Shown piece by piece: positions 15,653-25,070 of a stretch of 64,000 nucleotides of DNA. The DNA comes from Azospirillum lipoferum (GTDB lineage: Bacteria; Pseudomonadota; Alphaproteobacteria; Azospirillales; Azospirillaceae): positions 1 to 64,000 of the forward strand of contig NZ_JALJXJ010000016.1 in NCBI RefSeq assembly GCF_024170005.1. Direction: 5' to 3'. The notes below the pieces were generated by a model. It did not search any database. It was not told the origin of the DNA and was given only the letters and a program-made list of their open reading frames with translations. The stretch's first letter is position 1; each line of letters starts with the position of its first letter. The translations under genes and the position numbers were made by a program.

Positions 15653-17077
15653 ATGCCCGTCCCCCCCGATGACGTCCCCCCCGACGTGTCCGCAACCGAC
15701 CCCCAATACAGCCCGGAGTTCCAGGCCGGTTTGCTCGCCTCGCAGAAGGGCGACAGGGTGGCGGCGGTCGAGGCCTTCACCCGGGCGGCCGGCAGGTTTC
15801 CGATGTACGGCCCCACCCATGCCAATCTCGGCACCCTGACAGGCCAGCTCGGACACAGCGCCCTTGCGATGCGCTGCTTCCAACGGGCACTGGCGGTCGA
15901 TCCCGGCCATGCGGAAGCCTGGTCCAACTTCGCCAGCCAGCTGTGCAGGGTCCATCGCGACGAGGATGCCATCGCGGTCCTCAAACGCGCGTTGAGCGTG
16001 GCGCCCAGACATGCCGGTGCCCTGTGCAATCTCGGCGCCATCCTGTTCGATGCCGGCCAGACCGCCAGGGCGGAAGCCTGTTTCCGGCAGTCGCTGGCGC
16101 TGGACCCCACCATGCATAAGGCGGCGAAGAATCTCGGCTTCGCGTTGCTGCGCCGCGGCGACCTCGGCGCCGGCTTCGGTTGGTACGAGCATCGCCACGC
16201 GGTTTCACCGCCGCCGGCGCCCATGCTTGACACGCCGGTTCCCCGCTGGCGCGGCGGAGCGCTGAATGGCGTTTCCCTGCTGGCGGTGACGGAACAGGGC
16301 GAAGGCGACTCCATCCAGTTCGTGCGCTACGCCAAGCTGGTGGAACGCGGCGGCGGAACGCTGACCATGCTCTGCTCACCCGCTCTGAAGCGCCTGATGA
16401 CGCGCGCCGACGGGGTGCGCCAGGTGGTGGCCGATGGAGACCGGATGCCGCGGGTCGACGCATGGACGCCCCTGCTGAGCCTGCCGCACCTGCTGGGCAC
16501 CGACCGCGGCAGCATTCCCGGCGGGGTGCCCTATCTGCATCCGGCACCGGAGGACGCGGCGGCATGGCGCACGCGGCTGTCGGACACCGCCGGGCTGAAG
16601 GTCGGGCTGGTGTGGGCGGGCAACCCGTCGTTCGAGGGAGACCGTTGGCGGTCGCCGCGCTTCACGGCCGTCGCCCCCCTGCTGACGCTGCCCGGCGTGC
16701 ACATGGTCCTGCTGCAGGTGGGGGACGGACGGCGCGACCTGGCCGGACATGTCCTGCCCACGACCGTCACCGACCTGGGCGACAGGATCCGTGACTTCGC
16801 GGATACCGCGGCGATCATGGCCGGACTCGACCTCGTCATCACCTCCTGTACGGCGCCGGCGCATCTTGCCGGTGCCTTGGGCCGGCCGGTCTGGATCATG
16901 CTGCCATTCGCCGCCGACTGGCGCTGGATGGAGGGGCGGGCCGACAGTCCCTGGTATCCAACCGCAAGGCTGTTCCGCCAGCCGACCCCGGGGGACTGGA
17001 CCAGCGTCGTCACAGCGATCTCCGCCGAACTGCAGGCGGTGGCCGCCGGTCGCCGTCCTTTGAATGGCTTGGTATGA
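15653..17077 (+). CDS. TPR glycosyltransferase, GT9-like GT-B domain
   Basis: 474 residues from ATG 15653; the frame is open further upstream, but that part is antisense to the divergent gene. TPR units fill residues about 20-170. The GT-B domain follows, with VGLVWAGNPSFEGDRWRSP and then DFADTAAIMAGLDLVITSC, HLAGALGRPVWIMLPF, ADWRWMEGRADSPWYP. Family 9 enzymes transfer heptose or related sugars from ADP-sugars. In this copy the usual VDTSVAHLAG segment reads TSCTAPAHLAG, so the normally conserved Asp-Thr-Ser is altered; activity may differ. It is one of four closely related paralogues in the island. Confidence 0.82.
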   Translation: MPVPPDDVPPDVSATDPQYSPEFQAGLLASQKGDRVAAVEAFTRAAGRFPMYGPTHANLGTLTGQLGHSALAMRCFQRALAVDPGHAEAWSNFASQLCRVHRDEDAIAVLKRALSVAPRHAGALCNLGAILFDAGQTARAEACFRQSLALDPTMHKAAKNLGFALLRRGDLGAGFGWYEHRHAVSPPPAPMLDTPVPRWRGGALNGVSLLAVTEQGEGDSIQFVRYAKLVERGGGTLTMLCSPALKRLMTRADGVRQVVADGDRMPRVDAWTPLLSLPHLLGTDRGSIPGGVPYLHPAPEDAAAWRTRLSDTAGLKVGLVWAGNPSFEGDRWRSPRFTAVAPLLTLPGVHMVLLQVGDGRRDLAGHVLPTTVTDLGDRIRDFADTAAIMAGLDLVITSCTAPAHLAGALGRPVWIMLPFAADWRWMEGRADSPWYPTARLFRQPTPGDWTSVVTAISAELQAVAAGRRPLNGLV

Positions 17078-17181
17078 TCGGAACCGCGGCCTGTCTTGAT
17101 TAGCCGAAGGTTAAGCCTGTCCGGCTAGCCTTCATACCGCGGTCGGCCGCCGCTATCCGGGTTGATTGGGAACACACCGTT

Positions 17182-19398
17182 TTGGATGCGAGCAGCGAGA
17201 TCAGAGGGAGCGGTCAGACGCAGGCGGATTGGGCTGGGGCGGGGCGGACCGGCACGCCGCCGGCCGGGAGCCTTCTGAACAAGGCGATCGCCTCCCACCG
17301 CGCCGGTCGCCTGACCGAGGCGGCCTGGCTCTATCATGCCTTGCTTGCACTGGAACCGGCCCATGCCGATGCCTGGCACCTGCTGGGGCTGACAGAACTG
17401 CAATCCCAGCGGGACGCTGGTGCACTGGCGTTGTTCGACCGCGCCTTGCGCATCACGCGCGACCGTGCCGAGTACCACAACAGCGTCGGCGAGGGACTGC
17501 GGACGCAAGGCGACATGGCCGCCGCCGCGACGGCCTATCGCAAGGCCGTCGCGCTGCGCCCGGACTATGCCGAACCCGTCATCAACCTCGCCCGCGCCCT
17601 CCAGCTCCTCGGCCAGCCGGATCGGGCCCGTGCCAGCGGCCGCCGGGCCGTCGTCCTGGCACCGGAACGGACCGAAGGCGCGATCAATCTGGCCCACGCC
17701 CTCCTCGATCTTGGACGTTTCACCGAGGCGCAAGCCCTCTACCACCGGGCGTTGGCGCTTCGGCCCGACCATGCGGAAGCCATCGGCCATCTCAGCCGCG
17801 TCGCCCGCGGATCCGGCGATCGCCGCAGGATGGAGACGGCCCTGCGCCGAGCCATGCGGATGGAGCCGCTCGCCATCGACCACCCCCAGGCGCTGGGGGA
17901 CCTCTTCATCCAGCGCCAGGAGCTTGCCACGGCGGAACAGGTCTACCGGCGCGTCATCGCACTGAAACCCGATCACCCGGAGGCGCTGAACGGGCTGGGC
18001 AGCGCCTGCCTGATGCAAAAACGCTATGCGGCGGCCAAGCCCCACTACCGCCGGGCCATGCTGCTGCGGCCGGATTATCCGAGCCCCCACAACAATATGG
18101 CCAATGCCCTGTGGGAACTGGGCGAGGCCGCCGCCGCCCGCACCCGCTACCGTCAGGCCATCGCGCTGAAGCCGGACCACCCCGACGCCTATGCCAATCT
18201 CGGCCATGCGTTGCGCACCCGGGCCAAACGGTTCGCCGACTACCACGAAGCCGAAAAGGAATGCCGGCGCGCCCTGCGTCTCGATCCGGGCAACCTCGCG
18301 GCCGGCAACAATCTGGGCATCGTGCATCTGTCCCGCAACGAGCTGAAGGCGGCGGAGCAGTGCTTCCGTCAGGTCCTGGCCCGAAGCGCGGAGAACGCGG
18401 ACGCCCATTTCAACCTCTCGCTGACGCTGTTGAAGGCCGGGGCCCTCGCAGAGGGGTGGAAGCATTACGAGTGGCGGTGGCGGACCGGACAGCTTCCGTT
18501 GCCCAAGCTGTCCCAGCCACGCTGGCAGGGAGAGCCGCTGGATGGCCGCAGCATCCTCGTCTATGCCGAGCAGGGGCATGGCGACACGCTGCATTTCGCG
18601 CGCTATGTGCCGCTTCTTGCAGAGCGTCTCAAGGCAGAGAGTTTGGGGGCCAAGCGTGCGGGGCGGGTGATGCTGGTCGCCCAGCCGGGGCTGGTACGGC
18701 TGCTGAAACGCATGCCGGGGATCGCTTCGGTGCACGCCGTCAACGACCCGGTTCAGGATTTCGACGTCCATACTCCACTGCTGAGCTTGCCCGGCTTCTT
18801 CGGTACGACACTGGACACGATCCCTGCGCAGGTTCCCTACCTTGCCCCCGATCCCGCGGACGTCGAGACATGGCGACAGCGGATTCCGGTCCATGGCGGG
18901 GTGCGGGTCGGTCTGGTGTGGGCCGGCGACCCGCGTCCCCACATGCTCCACGCCAACGCGACGGATCAGCGGCGCAGCATGACCCTGTCCCAGCTGGCTC
19001 CTCTGGCCACCATTCCCGGCGCGGTCTTCTTCAGCCTGCAGAAGGGAAAGGCCGGAACGCAGTCGCACACGCCGCCACGGGGCATGGCGATGATTGACCT
19101 GATGGACGAGGTGAATGATTTCGCCGACACCGCGGCCTTGATCTCCGCCCTCGACCTCGTCATCTGCGTCGACACCTCGGTCGCGCATCTGGCGGGAGCG
19201 CTGGGCAAGCCGGTGTGGGTTCTGTCACGCTTCGACGGATGCTGGCGCTGGTTGACCGGCCGTCAGACCACCCCCTGGTATCCAACCATGCGCCTGTTCC
19301 ACCAGACCAGACCAGGGGACTGGACGCCGGTGGTCGAGAGTGTTGCCCGCGCCCTGCAGGTTTTCGTCGACGAACAGCTTGAAGCAGGCACCCGGTGA
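17182..19398 (+). CDS. Long TPR glycosyltransferase, GT9-like GT-B domain
   Basis: 738 residues, starting at TTG 17182; the start is uncertain because the upstream ribosome site is weak. About ten TPR units occupy residues 28-430, with repeated patterns such as ALYHRALALRPDHAEA and RYRQAIALKPDHPDAYANLG. The catalytic part has VGLVWAGDPRPH, FFSLQKGK, DFADTAALISALDLVICVD, TSVAHLAGALGKPVWVL and TTPWYPTMRLFHQ. The TPR superhelix resembles that of O-GlcNAc-transferase-like enzymes and may recognise protein acceptors; that is inference. It follows the previous paralogue in the same orientation after 104 bp. Confidence 0.85.
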   Translation: MDASSEIRGSGQTQADWAGAGRTGTPPAGSLLNKAIASHRAGRLTEAAWLYHALLALEPAHADAWHLLGLTELQSQRDAGALALFDRALRITRDRAEYHNSVGEGLRTQGDMAAAATAYRKAVALRPDYAEPVINLARALQLLGQPDRARASGRRAVVLAPERTEGAINLAHALLDLGRFTEAQALYHRALALRPDHAEAIGHLSRVARGSGDRRRMETALRRAMRMEPLAIDHPQALGDLFIQRQELATAEQVYRRVIALKPDHPEALNGLGSACLMQKRYAAAKPHYRRAMLLRPDYPSPHNNMANALWELGEAAAARTRYRQAIALKPDHPDAYANLGHALRTRAKRFADYHEAEKECRRALRLDPGNLAAGNNLGIVHLSRNELKAAEQCFRQVLARSAENADAHFNLSLTLLKAGALAEGWKHYEWRWRTGQLPLPKLSQPRWQGEPLDGRSILVYAEQGHGDTLHFARYVPLLAERLKAESLGAKRAGRVMLVAQPGLVRLLKRMPGIASVHAVNDPVQDFDVHTPLLSLPGFFGTTLDTIPAQVPYLAPDPADVETWRQRIPVHGGVRVGLVWAGDPRPHMLHANATDQRRSMTLSQLAPLATIPGAVFFSLQKGKAGTQSHTPPRGMAMIDLMDEVNDFADTAALISALDLVICVDTSVAHLAGALGKPVWVLSRFDGCWRWLTGRQTTPWYPTMRLFHQTRPGDWTPVVESVARALQVFVDEQLEAGTR

Positions 19399-19483
19399 GA
19401 TCCCTGCAGATGACCCGGTTGGAGGGCTGACCTGGGCCGACCGCCGGTCGCGCGGTTCCCTCATCCGGGGCAGGCGACGCCCC

Positions 19484-20668
19484 TCACTTCGCCTGCGCCG
19501 ACGGAACCCGTCCCGCCGGGGCGTAGCCGGCAAGAGTCAGGTCGCGGTAGGCGGCGGCAACCGCCCGCCAGGAAAAATGCTCGACCACCCGGCGGCGTCC
19601 GCCCTCGCCCAGGCGGCGGCGCAGGGCCTGATCTCCGGCCAGACGTGCCAGTGCCGCGGCGAGAGCGGGCATGTCGTCGGCGTCCAGCATCAGCCCGGTC
19701 TCCTCCTCCACCACCAGGTCGCGGTTGCCGGCGATGCGGGTCGCCACCACGGGCAGGCCGGCGGCCATCGCCTCCAGCACCACGTTGGGCATGCCTTCGT
19801 CGCGGGACGGGAAGACGAAGGCATCGGCGGCACGGTAGGCGGCCGGCAGCTCTTCGCGCCCGAGCCAGCCGAGGAACCGGATGCGCTCCGACAGGCCGAG
19901 CCGGGCGGCCTGCGCCTCCAGCTCCGGCCGGGCGGGGCCGTCGCCGACGATGGTCAGGCCGATGCGGTCGCGCGTCCCGGAGGGCAGGGAGGCGAGCGCG
20001 TCGAACAGCACGTCAAGCCCCTTCTGCCGCACCACCCGGCCGACGAACAGCAGCGACAGGCGGCCGCCGTCGCTTCCGGCGTCAGCAGGCACGAAGCGGG
20101 CGGCATCGACGCCGTTGGGGATGATGGCGATGGGCCGGTCCGGGGCGAAGCGGCGGGCCAGCTCGGCCAGCCCTTCGCTGTTGGCGACGACGGCCGAGGC
20201 GCGTCGCCACAGCCAGCCGATCACCGGACCGGCCAGCCGGTGGTAGAGCGAGATGCCGTCATACTGGAAGCCCGGCACGTCGCCGCCGCGAAGGCTGACG
20301 ACATAGGGCACGCCGGACAGCATCTTTACCATCCAGGCCGCCGGGCCGCAGGGCAGACCGAAATAGGCGATGGTGGCGTCCGGGCGCCAGCGGGCGGCGA
20401 TCCACGGCGCCATCACCAACGAACTGACGAGGAAAGCCAGCATCTCCACCACGGAACTGCGGTCGCGGCGGCGGCGCAGGGTGGGGATGCGGCGGATCTC
20501 CACCCCGTCACCCCGGCGCTCCACCCGCGGCAGATCGCCGAAGGCGGAGGTCAGCACCAGCACCTCTTCGCCCAAGGCGGCCAGTTCGCGCGCGGTGTTA
20601 TCGGTGGCGTTCGCCGCCCCGCCGCCCAGCGGCGGAAATTCGTAATTGATCAGCAGAAACCGCGCCAT
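19484..20668 (-). CDS. GT4-family glycosyltransferase
   Basis: 394 residues from ATG 20668 (MARFLLINYEFPPLGGG), the usual family beginning; ATG 20680 and an upstream in-frame start are alternatives. It is a two-domain GT-B enzyme: the N-terminal domain begins with the GGGAAN acceptor loop, and the C-terminal domain shows LLFVGRVVRQKGLDVL, GDGPARPELEA and FVFPSRDEGMPNVVLEAMA, with the EX7E-type donor motif of family 4. It lacks TPR repeats, unlike most neighbours. It is encoded opposite to the genes on both sides. The likely role is adding a hexose to a lipid-linked or surface glycan. Confidence 0.88.
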   Translation of the reverse strand: MARFLLINYEFPPLGGGAANATDNTARELAALGEEVLVLTSAFGDLPRVERRGDGVEIRRIPTLRRRRDRSSVVEMLAFLVSSLVMAPWIAARWRPDATIAYFGLPCGPAAWMVKMLSGVPYVVSLRGGDVPGFQYDGISLYHRLAGPVIGWLWRRASAVVANSEGLAELARRFAPDRPIAIIPNGVDAARFVPADAGSDGGRLSLLFVGRVVRQKGLDVLFDALASLPSGTRDRIGLTIVGDGPARPELEAQAARLGLSERIRFLGWLGREELPAAYRAADAFVFPSRDEGMPNVVLEAMAAGLPVVATRIAGNRDLVVEEETGLMLDADDMPALAAALARLAGDQALRRRLGEGGRRRVVEHFSWRAVAAAYRDLTLAGYAPAGRVPSAQAK

Positions 20669-20850
20669 GCCGCCCGCCATGCTCCCCGTTCGACGAGCGC
20701 CATTGATGCGGGGGCGGAAAGGGCGATGCAACAGGCATCACGAAAAATGGAACGGTGCACGAGGGGGAATCCAAGGGGCCGCTCTTTGCAGGAACGGTCC
20801 TCTTCATGCTACTGATCCCGCCGTTCCCCAACCGAAGCGCCGCGGCCTCC

Positions 20851-22422
20851 ATGAACATCGAACAAGCCTTCACGACGGCGGTCGGCCTCCAGAAAGCCGG
20901 CCGTTCCGACGAGGCCGGGCGGCTCTATGCACAGATCGCCGCCCGCGATCCGCACTTCGCACCGGCGGTCAACAACATGGGACTGCTGCATGCCGCAGCT
21001 GGCCGGAACGAGGCGGCGCTCGCCCTGCTGCGTCGCGCGTTGGCGCTGGTTCCAGGGTCGGTGAACAGCTGGAACAATCTGGCATCGCTGCTGATCAAAC
21101 TCGGCCGTCCGGATGATGCCGCCCGGGTCTATCGGATCTCGGCAAACCTCAAGCCCGACCAGCCTGCGGTGCTCAACGAGCTGGGCCTTCTGCTGGAGGG
21201 GCTGAAGCGCCCGGACGAGGCATGCGAGGCCTTCGCCCGCGCGGCGGAGCTGGACCCGATGGAGCCGGAATATGCCAACAACCTCGGCGCCATGCTGCGT
21301 GGCGACCGGCGGCTGGAGGCGGCGGCACGTTGCTTCCGCCGGGCGATCGCGCTGAATCCGCAACACAGCGGGGCCTACAGCAATCTGGGCTCCACGATGA
21401 AGGACAGGGGCGTCTTCTGGCCGGCGCTGCTGGCTTTCCGCCGGGCCACGAGGCTGGTGCCGGATTTTGCCGGCGCCCATTGGAACGACTCCCTGCTCCG
21501 GCTTCTGCTGGGGGATTTCGTCCGGGGCTGGCGGGGCTATGAATGGCGCTGGAAACATGGCCAGTTGCCCTCGCCGCAGCGCAGCTTCACCAAGCCGCGC
21601 TGGGACGGGTCGCCGCTCAAGGGGCGGCGCCTGCTGGTTTATTGGGAACAGGGCTTCGGCGACGTGCTGCAGTTCGTGCGCTACCTGCCGCTGCTGGCAC
21701 AGGTGACCGGGGAGCAGCCGATCATCTTCGAATGCCAGCATCCGTTGCTGCCGGTGCTGCGCGGCCTGCCCGGCGTCACCCTGGCGCCGACCGGAGCGCC
21801 GCTGCCCGACTTCGATGTCCAGATCCCGGTGATGAGCCTGCCGGCTCTGTTCAATACCCGGCTGGAGACCATACCGTCCCGCGTTCCCTACCTGAGGGCG
21901 GAGCCGGAGCTGGTGGCGCGCTGGGGGGAGCGGCTGGCGGGGCTGGAAAAGGACGGGGGCGGGCTGAAGGTCGGCATCGTCTGGGCGGGGTCGCCCACCC
22001 ACGGCAACGACCGCAACCGCTCCATCGGCCTCGCTCCCTTCGCCCGGCTGGCCGCGATCCCCGGCGTCAGCCTGGTCTCCATCCAGAAGGGACCGACCGA
22101 AGGACAGGCGGCCGACCCGCCCGGCGGCTTCCCCCTGCTGAACCTGTCGCCCGACATCAGGGACTTCGCCGACACCGCCGCCATCATGGCCGGCCTCGAT
22201 CTGGTCGTCTGCGTCGACACCTCCGTCGCCCATCTCGCCGGTGCGCTTGGCGTTCCGGTCTGGGTGCTGGTCCCCTTCGCCCCGGACTGGCGCTGGATGC
22301 TCGACCGCGAGGACAGCCCATGGTACCCGACCATGCGCCTGTTCCGGCAGTCCCGCCCGCAGAGCTGGGACGACGCCATCAACCGCCTGGAGCGCGCGCT
22401 CCGCCAACGCGCCGCCGGATAA
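20851..22422 (+). CDS. TPR glycosyltransferase, GT9-like GT-B domain
   Basis: 523 residues from ATG 20851 (MNIEQAFTTAVGLQKAGR). The frame is open to GTG 20755, but that extension has no TPR character. Five or six TPR units fill residues 1-200 (EALALLRRALALVPGSVNSWNNL and variants). The catalytic domain has VYWEQGFGDVLQFVRYLPLL, VGIVWAGSPTHGNDRNRSI, SIQKGPTEG, VCVDTSVAHLAGALG and DSPWYPTMRLFRQ. All conserved segments of the paralogue family are intact, including the Asp-Thr-Ser lost in the copy at 15653. It probably uses an activated heptose or hexose donor in the cytoplasm. Confidence 0.85.
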   Translation: MNIEQAFTTAVGLQKAGRSDEAGRLYAQIAARDPHFAPAVNNMGLLHAAAGRNEAALALLRRALALVPGSVNSWNNLASLLIKLGRPDDAARVYRISANLKPDQPAVLNELGLLLEGLKRPDEACEAFARAAELDPMEPEYANNLGAMLRGDRRLEAAARCFRRAIALNPQHSGAYSNLGSTMKDRGVFWPALLAFRRATRLVPDFAGAHWNDSLLRLLLGDFVRGWRGYEWRWKHGQLPSPQRSFTKPRWDGSPLKGRRLLVYWEQGFGDVLQFVRYLPLLAQVTGEQPIIFECQHPLLPVLRGLPGVTLAPTGAPLPDFDVQIPVMSLPALFNTRLETIPSRVPYLRAEPELVARWGERLAGLEKDGGGLKVGIVWAGSPTHGNDRNRSIGLAPFARLAAIPGVSLVSIQKGPTEGQAADPPGGFPLLNLSPDIRDFADTAAIMAGLDLVVCVDTSVAHLAGALGVPVWVLVPFAPDWRWMLDREDSPWYPTMRLFRQSRPQSWDDAINRLERALRQRAAG

Positions 22423-22426
22423 GGAC

Positions 22427-22444
22427 CTCTGATAAGGATCAGAG
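22427..22444. terminator. Hairpin between convergent genes
   Basis: CTCTGAT and ATCAGAG form a 7-bp stem with loop AAGG, lying between the stop of the TPR glycosyltransferase and the stop of the convergent FkbM gene. A bidirectional terminator is likely, though it lacks a long U-run. Confidence 0.4.
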
Positions 22445-23245
22445 CGCGGCGTAGGGTCCGTCGCGATGGACCATCACCAGATCGACCTGCCACATCCGCT
22501 CGTCCTCCGGGCGGTACAGGGGATCGACGATGTCCCATACGCGGAAGCCGTACGGCGCCATCGCGTCGATGATGCGGGCCAGCCGGGCGTCCTCGCCCAC
22601 CAGCGTCGCCTCGATCACGAAGACGCTGCCCGGCTCCATCAGCGTGGCGGCGCCAGCCAGCACCTCCAGCTCCAGCCCATCGACATCGATCTTGACCAGC
22701 AGGGGGCGGGCATAGCCGCGCTCGGCGCACAGCCCGTCGAGCGAGACCGCCGGCACCTCGCGCAGGCTGCGAAGCGCATGGTCCGGTTCGACCCGATGGT
22801 CCGCCGCGACGACGGAGGAATAGAGCCGGTCGTCGGACACCGCCAGACGGCTGGTGCCGCCCTGCCACGCGACGGCGGCGATGCGGTATTCGGCGCTGCG
22901 CAGGTCCGCGCACAGACGCTGCAACGCCGGTTCGTTCTCCGCTACCGGTTCGATCAGCACATGGTGGGCGTCGGGGAAGACCTCGTAGAGCGGCGGGGTG
23001 CCAGTCTGGGCCCCGACATCGATCACCGTGGCGGGGCGGAAGCCCCGGCCGCGCAGCAGGGCCAGGGTCTTGTGCTTGCTCTGGCGGACCATCGTCCGCT
23101 GGGACCGGATCAGCCCCAGCAGCGTCGCCGCCATCGGATGTCCCGGGCTGGCGCGCAGGATGACGCGATAGAACTCCTCCGCCCGCTCCAGGTCGCCGGA
23201 CAGGTGGACGTCGAAGGCGATCTTGAGGCCGTCGGCGATGCTCAC
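22439..23245 (-). CDS. FkbM-family methyltransferase with short TPR-like N-terminus
   Basis: 268 residues from GTG 23245 (VSIADGLKIAFDVHLSG), with GGAACC immediately upstream. SAM-binding motif I is VIDVGAQTGT, followed by HHVLIEPVAENEP, then the family signature LLVKIDVDGLELEVLAGA. The first 60 residues look like one or two TPR helices (DLERAEEFYRVILRASPGHP). FkbM enzymes usually O-methylate sugars or polyketides; here a glycan target fits the neighbours. The same frame stays open far upstream, but that part is antisense to the gene at 23621. A terminator-like hairpin sits in its leader. Confidence 0.83.
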   Translation of the reverse strand: MSIADGLKIAFDVHLSGDLERAEEFYRVILRASPGHPMAATLLGLIRSQRTMVRQSKHKTLALLRGRGFRPATVIDVGAQTGTPPLYEVFPDAHHVLIEPVAENEPALQRLCADLRSAEYRIAAVAWQGGTSRLAVSDDRLYSSVVAADHRVEPDHALRSLREVPAVSLDGLCAERGYARPLLVKIDVDGLELEVLAGAATLMEPGSVFVIEATLVGEDARLARIIDAMAPYGFRVWDIVDPLYRPEDERMWQVDLVMVHRDGPYAAL

Positions 23246-23306
23246 GGTTCCATGGCTCCCACCAAGTTCCGGATGGATCGCCGCATTCGGGACTCCGAAT
23301 ATAAAA

Positions 23307-23335
23307 GTGCCACGCCGGAGCGACCGGCGTGGCAC
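23307..23335 (-). terminator. Terminator-like hairpin in the FkbM leader
   Basis: GTGCCACGCCGG and CCGGCGTGGCAC are perfect 12-bp arms with a 5-nt loop. Read on the minus strand the stem is followed by TTTTATAT, as in a Rho-independent terminator, about 60 nt before the FkbM start. A second small stem (ATTCGG/CCGAAT, 23285-23300) lies downstream of it. It may attenuate FkbM or end an unmapped minus transcript. The rest of the 23246-23620 gap shows no gene. Confidence 0.55.
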
Positions 23336-23620
23336 AGTTTCGGCTGGAACCCTTTCCCGGGTCCATACAAACATTTGATGGCATTTTGCGAACTGTTCAA
23401 GCGCGTTCTCCTGAACGGCCGCGTTTTGGCTTGGCATCGCCCTTACCAGTTCCGCAGAACGGTGGCGAACCCGCATTCGGGGCACCGGCCCCCCCCTGGC
23501 ATGGACCATTCGAGACCCGCGGGCCGCGACTCGGGGGAAGGGAGACAGGCATGCCGACTGCTTGTCAGACAGCAGGGTGTCATGGGATGAAGCCCGCCCC
23601 AGCCTGCGAGGACGACCGTC

Positions 23621-25048
23621 ATGTCCCCCATCCCGCCCCCCACCGGACCCGCCGGCCTCCAAAGCGATCTGGACGCCGCACGCGACGCCGAGCACACGGG
23701 CAGGCGCGAAGCCGCGATGGCGCTGTACCGCCGGGTGCTGGAACTTGGTGAGAGTGGCGGGGCCGAAGCGGCAGCGGCACACGACGCGCTCGCCCGGCTG
23801 CTGGTGGGACAGGACATGGCGGAGGCGGCCGGCCATGCGCTCGCCTCCTGGCGGCTGACGCCCACCGATCAGACCCGCCGATCCAACCTGTGGCAGTTGC
23901 TGACCCATCTGGGCGAGGCCGGCGACGTCGCCCGCTTCCAGGGCCGGGAGGATTGCGTCGGGCTGGTGGCGCTGGGCAACGCGTTGCGCCGCGACGGGCA
24001 GGCGCTGCGCGCCGAGCGCGCCTATCGCCGGGCGGTGGAGCGGTTCCCGGAGGTCTCCTTCACGCTCAGCCGGCTGGCCTGCCTGTGCGCCGAACAGCAC
24101 CGGCTGGAGGAGGCCGACGCCCTGTTCCTCCAGGCGGCGGAGCGCCATGGCGGACGCGATGCCGTCACCCGCACCGCACCTGCCTTTCTGGCATCCCTGC
24201 ACGAGGGGCCGGCCCCCGCCGGCATCCGCGCCACGCTTGCCGAGGGGGCGGAAAGCACCGACCGGCCGCTGGTGGTCTACGCATGCTGCGACGCGGTCTA
24301 TGCCCGCAAGTTCCTGCCGACCATGGTGCGGTCCATCGTCGAGGACAGCGGCCTGGACTGCGCCATCGCCCTGCACCTGATCAATCCCGACGACGAGGCC
24401 GAAGCGACGGTGGCGTCCCTGGCCGCCGCCCATGGCGCCGGCCGCTTCATCGTCCTGCGCGAGACCATCGACCTGACGCCGCTGGGCGACAATGCCAAGA
24501 CCTATTACGCCTGCAGCCGTTTCCTCGTGCTGCCGGACCTGCTGGCCCGCTGGAAGCGGCCGGTGCTGATGCTGGACGTCGACCTGCTGGCGATCCGCGA
24601 CCTGAACCCGCTGCTGGCGACCTCCGCCCGGTCGGACCTGGGCATGATGAGCCATGCGCTGAAGCGGCTGGACATCTGGAGCCTGCTCTACGCCGACGTG
24701 CTGCACATCCAGCCGACCATGGGGGCGTGGCGCTTCCTCGACCTGACCCGGCGCTACATCCGCCATTTCCTGGACCACGGCATGCCGGTCTGGTTCCTCG
24801 ACCAGGCGGCGCTCGCCGCCGTGCATCTGGCCGGCTTCGCCGGGCAAGCGGCACCGCGCCTGACCGTCTATCCGGCCGACATCCACAGCAGCACGGTGAT
24901 GGTCGACGGCGAGGGCCGCTATTGGACCGACGACAGCGCCTATTTCTATTCGGTCCGCGCCACCGGCGGCGGCCAGCACGCAGTGCACCGGCTGAAGCGC
25001 CGGGCCGGCACCACCGCCGACGTGAAACAGGGGAAGACGCAGGGATGA
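23621..25048 (+). CDS. TPR protein with GT-A-type glycosyltransferase domain
   Basis: 475 residues from ATG 23621 with GAGGA 8 nt upstream. Residues 10-195 are TPR-like (EAAMALYRRVLELGESGG, LRAERAYRRAVERFPEV). From about residue 205 a GT-A-like domain begins: VVYACCDAVYARKFLPTMV, then KRPVLMLDVDLLAIRD with a DxD motif expected to bind metal and the sugar nucleotide. The pattern resembles family 8-like or related retaining transferases, but I cannot assign the family. It is convergent with the GT17 gene, sharing a hairpin between the stops. Confidence 0.7.
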   Translation: MSPIPPPTGPAGLQSDLDAARDAEHTGRREAAMALYRRVLELGESGGAEAAAAHDALARLLVGQDMAEAAGHALASWRLTPTDQTRRSNLWQLLTHLGEAGDVARFQGREDCVGLVALGNALRRDGQALRAERAYRRAVERFPEVSFTLSRLACLCAEQHRLEEADALFLQAAERHGGRDAVTRTAPAFLASLHEGPAPAGIRATLAEGAESTDRPLVVYACCDAVYARKFLPTMVRSIVEDSGLDCAIALHLINPDDEAEATVASLAAAHGAGRFIVLRETIDLTPLGDNAKTYYACSRFLVLPDLLARWKRPVLMLDVDLLAIRDLNPLLATSARSDLGMMSHALKRLDIWSLLYADVLHIQPTMGAWRFLDLTRRYIRHFLDHGMPVWFLDQAALAAVHLAGFAGQAAPRLTVYPADIHSSTVMVDGEGRYWTDDSAYFYSVRATGGGQHAVHRLKRRAGTTADVKQGKTQG

Positions 25049-25070
25049 GACGGCGCTGACGCCGGTCTCA
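25046..25070. terminator. Bidirectional hairpin between convergent genes
   Basis: TGAGACGGCG pairs with CGCC-G-GTCTCA around loop CTGA (one bulged G), spanning both stop regions. It is a probable shared terminator without a marked U-run. Confidence 0.4.

Noticed and set aside
15507-15695. N-terminal extension of the GT2 gene from TTG 15695
   Set aside because: It would overlap the divergent gene's start, and the extension is Arg/Pro-rich without structure. GTG 15506 is preferred, though not proven.
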